Of a DNA stretch of 12,237 bases, positions 1 to 6,394 are shown in pieces; the first letter of the stretch is position 1; every line of letters starts with the position of its first letter. A program made the position numbers and the translations under genes. Source of the stretch: Sphingomonadales bacterium (GTDB lineage: Bacteria; Pseudomonadota; Alphaproteobacteria; Sphingomonadales; Sphingomonadaceae); contig JAIYAA010000320.1 in assembly GCA_027489295.1 (NCBI GenBank), positions 1-12,237 of the forward strand, given 5' to 3'. A model generated the notes under the pieces. That model searched no databases, was not told the origin of the DNA, and saw only the letters and a list, made by a program, of their open reading frames with translations.

Positions 1-26
1 AAACCCTCTAGCGACGGGGCTTCCCA

Positions 27-1097
27 ATGGCAGCATCTCTCAAGGTGATCGACGGCAATATGGCCAATCCCACGGACAAGCAGAAGGCGCTCGACGCCGC
101 CCTCGCGCAGATCGACCGCGCCTTCGGCAAGGGGTCGGCCATGCGGCTGGGCTCGAAGGAGACGATGCAGGTCGAGGCGATTTCCACCGGCTCGCTGGGC
201 CTCGACATCGCGCTCGGCGTCGGCGGGTTGCCGCGCGGCCGCGTGATCGAAGTCTATGGTCCGGAAAGCTCGGGCAAGACGACGTTGGCGCTGCACGTGA
301 TCGCCGAGGCGCAGAAGAATGGCGGTACCGCCGCGTTCGTCGACGCAGAACATGCGCTCGACCCCGTCTATGCCAAGAAGCTGGGCGTCAACATCGACGA
401 GCTGATCGTCTCGCAGCCGGATACCGGCGAGCAGGCGCTCGAGATCGTGGATACGCTGGTGCGTTCGAACGCGATCGACGTGCTGGTGGTCGATTCGGTC
501 GCAGCCCTGGTGCCGCGCGCCGAAATCGAAGGCGAGATGGGCGACAGCCATGTCGGCCTGCAGGCGCGCCTGATGTCCCAGAGCCTGCGCAAGCTGACCG
601 GCTCGATCAGCCGCTCGCGCTGCATGGTGATCTTCATCAACCAGCTGCGCATGAAGATCGGCGTGATGTACGGCAACCCCGAGACGACGACGGGCGGCAA
701 CGCGCTCAAGTTCTACGCCTCGGTCCGTCTCGACATCCGCCGCACCGGCCAGATCAAGGATCGCGACGAGATCATCGGCAACGCGACCCGCGTGAAGGTG
801 GTGAAGAACAAGGTCGCTCCGCCGTTCAAGCAGGTCGAATTCGACATCATGTATGGCGAGGGCATCTCGAAGATCGGCGAGATCCTCGATCTCGGCGTAA
901 AGGCCGGGCTGGTGGAGAAGGCGGGTGCCTGGTTCAGCTATGACAGCATCCGCATCGGCCAGGGGCGCGAGAATTCGAAGAATTTCCTGCGCGAGAATCC
1001 GGAAGTCTGCAACCGTCTGGAAGCCGCGATCCGCGGCCGCACCGAACAGGTCGCCGAAGGGCTGATGGCCGGTCCGGAGCCCGACGACGATATCTGA
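27..1097 (+). CDS. recA: Recombinase RecA
   Basis: RecA binds single-stranded DNA as an ATP-dependent filament, drives homologous pairing and strand exchange, and stimulates LexA self-cleavage in the SOS response; it acts in the cytoplasm on the nucleoid. The 356-residue product has the usual RecA length. Visible marks are the Walker A loop GPESSGKT at residues 78-85, a Walker B strand ending at Asp156 (VLVVDS), the L1 region ([11 protein letters not shown]), the L2 region ([16 protein letters not shown]) and an acidic C-terminal tail (PEPDDDI). The start at 27 gives the N-terminal extension I expect for sphingomonad RecA. A second in-frame ATG at 60 is possible, and only a weak GGGG (16-19) precedes the first. 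The promoter and any LexA operator lie outside the window, since only 26 upstream bases are present. An intrinsic terminator follows, so recA probably ends its own transcript. Confidence 0.98.
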   Translation: MAASLKVIDGNMANPTDKQKALDAALAQIDRAFGKGSAMRLGSKETMQVEAISTGSLGLDIALGVGGLPRGRVIEVYGPESSGKTTLALHVIAEAQKNGGTAAFVDAEHALDPVYAKKLGVNIDELIVSQPDTGEQALEIVDTLVRSNAIDVLVVDSVAALVPRAEIEGEMGDSHVGLQARLMSQSLRKLTGSISRSRCMVIFINQLRMKIGVMYGNPETTTGGNALKFYASVRLDIRRTGQIKDRDEIIGNATRVKVVKNKVAPPFKQVEFDIMYGEGISKIGEILDLGVKAGLVEKAGAWFSYDSIRIGQGRENSKNFLRENPEVCNRLEAAIRGRTEQVAEGLMAGPEPDDDI

Positions 1098-1110
1098 TCG
1101 GGCGCGGTGC

Positions 1111-1122
1111 GCTGTCGACAGC
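1111..1122. repeat. Perfect 12-base palindrome after recA
   Basis: GCTGTCGACAGC reads the same on both strands and lies 13 bases after the recA stop, before the terminator. As a hairpin its loop would be very tight. It could be a dimeric protein site or a chance palindrome. No function is assigned. Confidence 0.4.
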
Positions 1123-1128
1123 AAAACA

Positions 1129-1161
1129 GGCTCGGCGTCAGAAACGCCGGGCCTTTTTGTT
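1129..1161 (+). terminator. Intrinsic terminator of recA
   Basis: A 10-base-pair stem, GGCTCGGCGT (1129-1138) with ACGCCGGGCC (1144-1153) and one G-T pair, encloses the five-base loop CAGAA. TTTTTGTT (1154-1161) follows directly. This is a textbook Rho-independent terminator 31 bases after the recA stop, and it separates recA from the small genes downstream. Confidence 0.93.
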
Positions 1162-1251
1162 GGTGCATGCGCCAACGCGGCGGCGGTGGTTCGGGAGCCG
1201 GGCACCTCGCTCGGCTTTGACGCATCGGGCGGAAGCCTTCAAAAGCACGCC

Positions 1252-1725
1252 ATGGGGATGCTGGTCACCATTGCACTGACGCTGATCGGATCGGGGACGG
1301 CCGCAGACGGCGGTCCTGCGGTCTGCACCCGGTCGAGCGCCACGCAAACGCGCGTGGAAACGGTGCGCGCCGATCCAGAGGCGTGGCAGGGGCGCTGCGT
1401 CACCGTGCACGGGATCGTGTATGGACGCCGGCTCTACGCCGATCGTGCGGCGCTGGCCGATCGGCCGCGCGGCGGGTGGGGAGAGGAAACCGCCCGATCG
1501 ATCCCGCTCTATCGCGGACGCCGGCTGTCATCGCGTCGGGCGGCATGGCGTGCGATAACCGGTACGATCGGCAGCTGCGTCCGCGAGGGGGAAGCGATCG
1601 AGGCGCTCCGGCGGGCCGACCAGGATTCCTTCGTCATGGTCGGCGGCTTATGCCACACCTCGCTCGAACCCTATCTCAGCCCGACGGCGATTCGTCGCCC
1701 TGCGCCAGCGCCGAAGCGGCCATGA
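1252..1725 (+). CDS. Putative exported Cys-containing protein
   Basis: I do not recognise a named family. From the ATG at 1252 the product is 157 residues. A hydrophobic segment at about residues 3-17 ends in GTA before ADGG, which resembles a signal peptide, though without the usual Lys or Arg in front. A GTG at 1186 in the same frame would add 22 residues, including a Lys just before the hydrophobic stretch, so the start is uncertain; neither start has a good Shine-Dalgarno sequence. The mature part begins with an AWQGRCVTVHG-type strand (residues 44-54), which suggests a small beta-rich, perhaps OB-like, domain. It ends near GGLCHTSLEPYLS. Four cysteines (25, 49, 109, 134) could form two disulfides after export. 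Codon third positions are G/C-rich, as in neighbouring genes, which supports real coding. The stop overlaps the next gene's start (ATGA). Confidence 0.72.
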   Translation: MGMLVTIALTLIGSGTAADGGPAVCTRSSATQTRVETVRADPEAWQGRCVTVHGIVYGRRLYADRAALADRPRGGWGEETARSIPLYRGRRLSSRRAAWRAITGTIGSCVREGEAIEALRRADQDSFVMVGGLCHTSLEPYLSPTAIRRPAPAPKRP

Positions 1726-2099
1726 GCACCGTTCCGCACCAGACCGACGATCACCAGTGCGTCGCACCGGATCTCGCCGAGCGCCTTGCTCTGGCGCGCG
1801 CATACCTCCGCGAATGTGCGCCGGGTCTGCAGGAACGGCCGGAGCCCGGGCGACAGCCGCGCTTCGCCTATGCCGCCGCTTCCGGTGCCATCGTGTTTCG
1901 ACTGGTTGTCGATCCGCCCAACCTGCTCCTCCACCTCGCCGATGGCGCGATCCTGCCCGATCCGGCCGCTCGCTTGCGCGGCGCGGGGCGGCGGGGCCGC
2001 TATATCTGCCTGCGGGACACGGGGGTCTTGGCAGATGCCGCGGTCCGTACATTGATCTTGGAGGCCATCGCGCAATCGGCGCGGAGTCCATCACGTTGA
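1722..2099 (+). CDS. DUF1801-like small protein
   Basis: This 125-residue product starts at the ATG of an ATGA overlap with the preceding stop, so it is probably translated by coupling to that gene. It has no signal peptide. An N-terminal helix-like part (LAERLALARAYLRECAPG, about residues 19-36) is followed by alternating strands (FAYAAASGAIVFRLVV and NLLLHLADGA). It then has LPDPAARLRGAGRRGRYICL and a final helix. This order resembles DUF1801 (YdhG-like) proteins, which often carry a similar G-x-x-LPDP...GTGKxxRxxKLR stretch. That match is from memory and not searched. The function of DUF1801 proteins is largely unknown. The gene could also be read from further upstream in its frame, but the overlap start fits best and upstream residues look like an out-of-frame shadow of the preceding gene. 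No terminator follows before the katE leader. Confidence 0.75.
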   Translation: MSTVPHQTDDHQCVAPDLAERLALARAYLRECAPGLQERPEPGRQPRFAYAAASGAIVFRLVVDPPNLLLHLADGAILPDPAARLRGAGRRGRYICLRDTGVLADAAVRTLILEAIAQSARSPSR

Positions 2100-2180
2100 T
2101 ACATCCCATATTTCTTTAATCGTGCCGAGCAACTGCCGGTACCACCGACCGTTAGGCTCTCAACTATTGTGAGGGCTCCC
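2100..2180 (+). promoter_or_regulatory. Leader and likely promoter region of katE
   Basis: These 81 bases between the DUF1801-like stop and the katE ATG include an unusually AT-rich patch (2096-2120, TTGATA then TTTAAT). The spacing between these two hexamers (13 bases) is too short for a standard sigma-70 promoter. I do not see an EcfG-type GGAAC/CGTT pair or an OxyR-type repeat. A promoter here is inferred from position and composition, not from a clear motif. Confidence 0.3.
2171..2175 (+). promoter_or_regulatory. Ribosome binding site that sets the katE start
   Basis: GAGGG lies five bases before the ATG at 2181. It favours that start over the in-frame GTG at 2169, which overlaps the site and would add only four residues. 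Confidence 0.7.
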
Positions 2181-4268
2181 ATGACCGATACATTGCCACG
2201 GAACGCCGGTAACGGCGGCGAAACCCATCAGGTGACCGACGCCGACCATCCGGTACTCACCACCAATCACGGCACGCCGATCAGCGACAACCAGAATCAG
2301 CTCAAGGCGGGCGCGCGCGGCCCGGTGCTGATCGAGGACGAAGCCTTCCGCGAAAAGATCAATCATTTCGACCATGAGCGCATTCCGGAGCGCATCGTCC
2401 ACGCCCGCGGTTCGGCTGCCCATGGCTATTTCGAGGTTACCGACAGCCTCGCCGACGTCACCATCGCCGATCTGTTCCAGAAAAAGGGCCAGCGCACCGA
2501 GGTGTTCGTCCGCTTCTCCACCGTCGCGGGCGGCGCCGGATCGGTCGACACTCCGCGCGACGTGCGTGGCTTTGCGGTGAAATTTTACACCCGCGAAGGC
2601 AATTGGGATCTGGTCGGCAACAACATCCCCGTCTTCTTCATCCAGGACGCGATCAAGTTCCCGGACCTGATCCACGCCGCCAAGATGGAGGCTGATCGCG
2701 GCTATCCCCAGGCGGCGACCGCGCACGACACCTTCTGGGACTTCATCAGCCTGATGCCCGAATCGACCCATATGATCATGTGGGCGATGTCCGACCGCAC
2801 GCTGCCGCGCAGCTTCGCGACGATGGAGGGCTTCGGTGTCCACACGTTCCGGCTGATCGACGCCGAGGGCAAGAGCACCTTCGTCAAGTTCCACTGGAAG
2901 CCCAGGGCGGGGCTCGCCTCGACGATCTGGGACGAGACGGTCAAGATCGCCGGCGCCGACCCCGATTTCCAGCGCCGCGACCTGTTCGAGCGAATCGACC
3001 GCGGCGACTACCCCACCTGGGAGCTCGGCGTGCAGCTGTTCGACGAGGACTTCGCCAACGCGCAGCCCTACGACGTGCTCGACGCGACCAAGCTGATCCC
3101 CGAGGAAGTGCTGCCGGTGCGCATCGTCGGCAGGATGGTGCTCGATCGCTATCCCGACAATTTCTTCGCCGAGACCGAACAGGCGGCATTCGTGCCCAGC
3201 CATGTCGTCCCCGGCATCGGCTTCAGCAACGATCCGCTGCTTCAGGGGCGGCTGTTCAGCTATACCGACACGCAGCTGTCGCGGCTCGGCTCGGTCAATT
3301 TCCACCAGCTGCCGATCAACGCCGCCAAGGGCCGCGCCGAGGCGGCGGGCTGCCCGTTCCTGAACCAGCAGCGCGACGGCCATATGCAGATGGCGGTGCC
3401 CAAGGGCCGTGCCAATTACGAGCCCAACAGCCTTGCCAAGGCGGGCGAGGACGGCGGCGCGCGCGAGGATCCGGAGAAGGGCTACAAGACCTTCCCCTCT
3501 GAGGAGCAGGGCCAGAAGCTCCGCATCCGCCCCGAGAGCTTTGCCGATCACTACAGCCAGGCGCGGCTGTTCTTCCGCTCGATGGACCCGGCCGAGCAGG
3601 CGCATATCGCCTCGGCGCTGGTGTTCGAACTGTCGAAGGTCAGCCTCGAACATATCCGCGTGGCGGTGATGGCGAACCTGCGCAACGTCGACGAGACGCT
3701 GGCGCAGCGCGTCGCCGATGGCCTGGCGATGGACCTGCCGGCAGCGTCGAAGACCGCCGCACCAGTGCTCGACATGGATCCGTCGCCTGCGCTGCGCATC
3801 ATCCGCGGCCCGCGCGAGGTGCACACGCTGGAGGGCCGCACCGTCGGCATCCTCATCGCTGACGGCACGGATGCCGATGCGCTTTCGACGCTAAAGGAGG
3901 CTATCCAGGCGGCCGGTGGCCATGCGATGACGATCGCGCCCAAGGTCGGCGCCGTGCCGCTGTCCGACGGATCGAAGATCGCAGCCGATGCCCAGCTGTT
4001 CGGTCAGCCTTCGGTGACGGTGGATGCCTGCGCCGTCATCCTGTCGGACGAGGCTGCGGCCAAGCTCGTCAAGGAAGGTGCCGCGGTGCAGTGGGTGATG
4101 GACGCGTTCGGCCACCTCAAGGCGATCGGCGCCAACGCCGCCGCGCAGCCGCTGCTCGACAAGGCGGGCGTGGAGGCGGACGAGGGCGTCACCGATCTCG
4201 CCGGTTTCGTCGATGCCGCGAAGCGCCGCTATTGGGACCGCGAGCCGAACGTCCGCACGCTCGCCTGA
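2181..4268 (+). CDS. katE: Large-subunit catalase (HPII type)
   Basis: This haem catalase breaks hydrogen peroxide into water and oxygen in the cytoplasm. At 695 residues it belongs to the large-subunit class (clade 2), which has a C-terminal flavodoxin/DJ-1-like domain. The distal catalytic His is His74 in VHARGS and the catalytic Asn is Asn147 in [11 protein letters not shown]. The haem-ligand Tyr is Tyr361 in RLFSYTDTQ. The extra domain runs from about residue 535 ([15 protein letters not shown]) to the end, with [12 protein letters not shown] near its end. The start at 2181 is set by GAGGG. As I recall the E. coli HPII sequence, the His that forms a covalent bond to the haem-ligand Tyr corresponds here to Val338, so that modification should be absent. 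katE is followed at 95 bases by a GST gene on the same strand with a strong stem-loop between them. Related genes are often stress or stationary-phase induced, but no matching promoter motif is clear here. Confidence 0.97.
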   Translation: MTDTLPRNAGNGGETHQVTDADHPVLTTNHGTPISDNQNQLKAGARGPVLIEDEAFREKINHFDHERIPERIVHARGSAAHGYFEVTDSLADVTIADLFQKKGQRTEVFVRFSTVAGGAGSVDTPRDVRGFAVKFYTREGNWDLVGNNIPVFFIQDAIKFPDLIHAAKMEADRGYPQAATAHDTFWDFISLMPESTHMIMWAMSDRTLPRSFATMEGFGVHTFRLIDAEGKSTFVKFHWKPRAGLASTIWDETVKIAGADPDFQRRDLFERIDRGDYPTWELGVQLFDEDFANAQPYDVLDATKLIPEEVLPVRIVGRMVLDRYPDNFFAETEQAAFVPSHVVPGIGFSNDPLLQGRLFSYTDTQLSRLGSVNFHQLPINAAKGRAEAAGCPFLNQQRDGHMQMAVPKGRANYEPNSLAKAGEDGGAREDPEKGYKTFPSEEQGQKLRIRPESFADHYSQARLFFRSMDPAEQAHIASALVFELSKVSLEHIRVAVMANLRNVDETLAQRVADGLAMDLPAASKTAAPVLDMDPSPALRIIRGPREVHTLEGRTVGILIADGTDADALSTLKEAIQAAGGHAMTIAPKVGAVPLSDGSKIAADAQLFGQPSVTVDACAVILSDEAAAKLVKEGAAVQWVMDAFGHLKAIGANAAAQPLLDKAGVEADEGVTDLAGFVDAAKRRYWDREPNVRTLA

Positions 4269-4280
4269 CCGGTACCTGCC

Positions 4281-4314
4281 CAGCTTGCGCGGCGGTCCGC
4301 CGTCGCGCAAGCTG
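4281..4314 (+). terminator. Strong stem-loop after katE, no T-tract
   Basis: An 11-base-pair perfect stem pairs CAGCTTGCGCG (4281-4291) with CGCGCAAGCTG (4304-4314) around a 12-base centre that can itself fold (GCG/CGC). It can extend outward through CCTG (4275-4278) and CAGG (4315-4318) past a two-base bulge. It begins 12 bases after the katE stop. No run of T follows, so it may be a weak or Rho-assisted terminator, or an mRNA 3'-end stabiliser that lowers GST expression relative to katE. Confidence 0.55.
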
Positions 4315-4353
4315 CAGGCCTGTGCAGACAGCGGCGAAACCGCCGCGCCGACC

Positions 4354-4360
4354 GGAGGGG
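4354..4360 (+). promoter_or_regulatory. Shine-Dalgarno site that sets a TTG start
   Basis: GGAGGGG lies just before TTG at 4364, with five bases between GGAGG and the start. No ATG or GTG in the GST reading frame is equally well placed, so this site decides the unusual start codon. Confidence 0.8.
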
Positions 4361-4363
4361 CCC

Positions 4364-4990
4364 TTGACGATCATCGTCCATCATCTCGAAAATTCGCGCT
4401 CGCAGCGGGTGCTCTGGCTGCTGGAGGAGCTCGAACTTCCCTATGCGGTGAAGCGCTACGAGCGAAACAAGACGACGATGCTCGCGCCGCCCGAACTCAA
4501 GCAGGTCCACCCGCTCGGTAAATCCCCGGTGATCGAAGACAATGGGACCGTGGTCGCCGAGACCGGCGCGATCCTGCAATATCTGGTCGACAAGGCGCAG
4601 GGCAAGCTCGGTGCGCCGGCGAGCCGTGACGATGCGCTGCGCTACCGCCACTTCCTGCATTATGCCGAGGGCTCGCTGATGCCGCCGCTGCTGGTGATGC
4701 TGGTGCTCGCGCGTGTTCCGCTCTTCGGCAAACTCGGCCTCAAGAAGTTCCGGCCGATGGCGGAGGTGCATTTCGACTACGTCGAGGGCGAGCTCGCCAG
4801 CCGACCATGGTTCGCGGGCGACCAGTTCACCGCCGCCGACGTGATGATGAGCTTCCCGATCGAAGCTGCAGTAAAGCGCGCGGGGATACTGGAAGGCCGC
4901 CCGCACATCGCGACGTTCCTGGAGAAGATCCATGCCCGCCCGGCCTATCAGCGTGCGCTGAAAGCGGGCGGGCCCTATGCCTATGCGTGA
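4364..4990 (+). CDS. Glutathione S-transferase family protein
   Basis: This is a soluble two-domain protein of 208 residues, the usual GST length. GSTs join glutathione to electrophiles or reduce peroxides and disulfides; the substrate here cannot be read from sequence. The N-terminal thioredoxin-fold domain spans about residues 1-78. It has Asn10/Ser11 in the usual catalytic region (HHLENSRSQRVLWLLEE), the cis-Pro Pro55 in GKSPVIED, and Glu66-Thr67 where most GSTs have Glu-Ser to hold the glutathione gamma-glutamyl part. The helical C-terminal domain contains the folding N-cap FTAADVMMSFP. Translation very probably begins at TTG 4364, given GGAGGGG upstream and because protein similarity begins there (TIIVHHLE). 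Longer in-frame starts upstream run through katE and are shadows. It lies downstream of katE on the same strand, consistent with a shared oxidative or electrophile defence role. Confidence 0.93.
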   Translation: MTIIVHHLENSRSQRVLWLLEELELPYAVKRYERNKTTMLAPPELKQVHPLGKSPVIEDNGTVVAETGAILQYLVDKAQGKLGAPASRDDALRYRHFLHYAEGSLMPPLLVMLVLARVPLFGKLGLKKFRPMAEVHFDYVEGELASRPWFAGDQFTAADVMMSFPIEAAVKRAGILEGRPHIATFLEKIHARPAYQRALKAGGPYAYA

Positions 4991-4994
4991 GGTG

Positions 4995-5017
4995 GCCGGG
5001 AGCGCTCAGTTCCCGGC
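4995..5017. terminator. Hairpin between convergent GST and symporter genes
   Basis: GCCGGGA (4995-5001) pairs perfectly with TCCCGGC (5011-5017) around a nine-base loop. It starts four bases after the GST stop and covers the symporter stop codon (5006-5008). The position fits a shared bidirectional terminator for two convergent genes, but neither side has a proper T-run. Confidence 0.45.
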
Positions 5018-6328
5018 ATAATCCTCGAACTTCTCGGCATCGTGCGGTCCTCCGGCAGGGAGCGGCCGCACCGCCGGCTCGGCCTCGTCGGGGTCGTCCA
5101 GCTTGCCTTCCCAGCGCGCCACCACGGCTGCTGCCACGGCATTGCCGACGACGTTGGTCGCGGTGCGGCCCATGTCGAGGAAATGATCGACCGCGAGGAT
5201 CAGCAGCACCCCCGCCTCGGGTATGTTGAAGTGCGCGAGCGTGCCGGTGATCACCACCAGGCTGGCGCGCGGCACGCCGGCAATGCCCTTGCTGGTTACC
5301 ATCAGGATCAGCAGCATCTGGATCATCGTCGCCCAGTCGAGATGGATGCCATAGGCCTGCGCGATGAAGATCGACGCGAAGGTCATGTACATCATCGAAC
5401 CGTCGAGATTGAACGAATAGCCGAGCGGCAGCACGAAGCTGGCGATGCGCGGCGGTACGCCGAACCGGTCGAGCGCGTCGAGCGTGCGCGGATAGGCGGC
5501 CTCGGACGAGGCGGTGGAGAAGCCGAGCAGGATCGGGTCGCGCAGATAGCGGAACAGCAGGCCGGTGCGCGGGCCGATCACCAGGAAGCAGGCGCCGAGC
5601 AGCACCGCCCAGAGTGCGGCGAGGCCGATATAGAAGCTGCCCATGAAGAAGGCGAGGTCGCCCACCACGCCCAGCCCCTTGGTCGCCAGCGTGCGCGCGA
5701 CGGCGCAGAACACCGCGACGGGGGCGAACAGCATCACATAGCCGGTCACCGTCAGCATCACCGAGACCAGTGCCTCCAGCCCGCGCAGCAGGGGCTTGGC
5801 CTTGTCGCCCACCGCCGCCATGCCGACGCCGAAGAACAGCGAGAAGATCACCAGCTGGAGGATGTCGTTGCTCGCCATGGCGTCGATCGCGCTGGTCGGC
5901 ACGATGTGCGTGAAGAACTTGGCTGCATCGAAGGCCGTGCGGTCGACGCCGCTGGAGGCGTTCGCGGGCGGCAGCGCCAGGTGCAACCCGGTGCCCGGGT
6001 GTAGCAGGTTGACCAGCAGCAGGCCGAGCGTGAGCGACACCAGGCTCGCGCAGACGAACCAGAAGAACGCCTTCAGCCCCACGCGCCCGATCGCGCCACC
6101 GCCGCCCATATGGGCGATACCGACAACCAGCGTGGAGACCACCAGCGGCGCGATGATCATCTTGATCAGATGGAGGAACATCTGGGTGGGGATGTCGAGG
6201 CCGTAGGCGATTCGTTCCAGCGTCGCCTTGCCCTCGGGCGTACCGCCATAGCCGAGGTTGAGACCCCAGCCGATCAGTCCGCCCAGCAGCAGTGCCGCCA
6301 GGATGAACCAGGTTAGTCGTTTACCCAC
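5006..6328 (-). CDS. DAACS-family cation:amino acid/dicarboxylate symporter
   Basis: This inner-membrane secondary transporter of 440 residues matches the dicarboxylate/amino acid:cation symporter family (GltP, GltT, DctA). Several hydrophobic segments start at residue 5 (LTWFILAALLLGGLIGWGL). The family landmarks are visible: the Ser-rich hairpin tip STASSE (271-276), the cation-site motif NLDGS (307-311; NMDGT in GltPh), the second hairpin SKGIAGVPRAS, and the substrate helix DMGRTATNVVGN. Asp385, Arg388 and Asn392 keep the spacing of GltPh Asp394, Arg397 and Asn401. In DctA the Asp position is Ser, as I recall, so an acidic amino acid is a better guess than a C4 dicarboxylate. The GTG start at 6328 has GGAG (complement of 6334-6337) five bases before it; an out-of-frame ATG overlaps it. 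The hydrophilic tail after TM8 is acidic. It may be co-transcribed with the TPR gene 66 bases upstream. Confidence 0.93.
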   Translation of the reverse strand: MGKRLTWFILAALLLGGLIGWGLNLGYGGTPEGKATLERIAYGLDIPTQMFLHLIKMIIAPLVVSTLVVGIAHMGGGGAIGRVGLKAFFWFVCASLVSLTLGLLLVNLLHPGTGLHLALPPANASSGVDRTAFDAAKFFTHIVPTSAIDAMASNDILQLVIFSLFFGVGMAAVGDKAKPLLRGLEALVSVMLTVTGYVMLFAPVAVFCAVARTLATKGLGVVGDLAFFMGSFYIGLAALWAVLLGACFLVIGPRTGLLFRYLRDPILLGFSTASSEAAYPRTLDALDRFGVPPRIASFVLPLGYSFNLDGSMMYMTFASIFIAQAYGIHLDWATMIQMLLILMVTSKGIAGVPRASLVVITGTLAHFNIPEAGVLLILAVDHFLDMGRTATNVVGNAVAAAVVARWEGKLDDPDEAEPAVRPLPAGGPHDAEKFEDYAGN

Positions 6329-6375
6329 ATTTGCTCCCCGAAGAATCGTCGGGGGAGGGAAGGGGATTGTTGGCC

Positions 6376-6390
6376 CCGGGTCAAGCCCGG
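6376..6390. repeat. Short inverted repeat between TPR gene and symporter
   Basis: CCGGG (6376-6380) and CCCGG (6386-6390) pair around TCAAG, just after the TPR gene's stop. From memory, near-identical CCGGGTCAAGCCCGG units recur between genes in many alphaproteobacteria, so this may be a REP-like unit. It could also weaken read-through from the TPR gene into the symporter gene. Confidence 0.4.
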
Positions 6391-6394
6391 CGGA

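Noticed and set aside
1..26. LexA operator ahead of recA
   Set aside because: Only 26 bases are available and no GTTC-N7-GTTC pattern is present in them; the true regulatory region is outside the window.
1383..1721. Upstream extension of the DUF1801-like frame
   Set aside because: It overlaps the preceding gene fully and reads as Arg/Ala/Gly-rich noise; the similarity and the ATGA junction point to 1722.
1648..2109. Minus-strand frames opposite the two small genes after recA
   Set aside because: Arg-rich mirror sequence; the plus-strand frames have better codon use, a signal-like segment and a coupled junction.
2096..2120. Sigma-70 promoter TTGATA / TTTAAT ahead of katE
   Set aside because: The spacing is only about 13 bases and the first hexamer overlaps the previous stop codon; kept only as a vague leader region.
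2160..3824. Long minus-strand open frame (554 codons) opposite katE
   Set aside because: Composition is the Arg/His/Ala/Asp/Val-rich mirror expected opposite a high-GC3 gene; katE on the plus strand is unmistakable.
4091..4363. Upstream extension of the GST frame
   Set aside because: It runs out of frame through the end of katE; GST similarity starts at TTG 4364 with its own Shine-Dalgarno.
5042..6004. Plus-strand open frame (320 codons) opposite the symporter
   Set aside because: Highly charged His/Arg/Glu-rich sequence opposite a clear membrane protein; no independent support.
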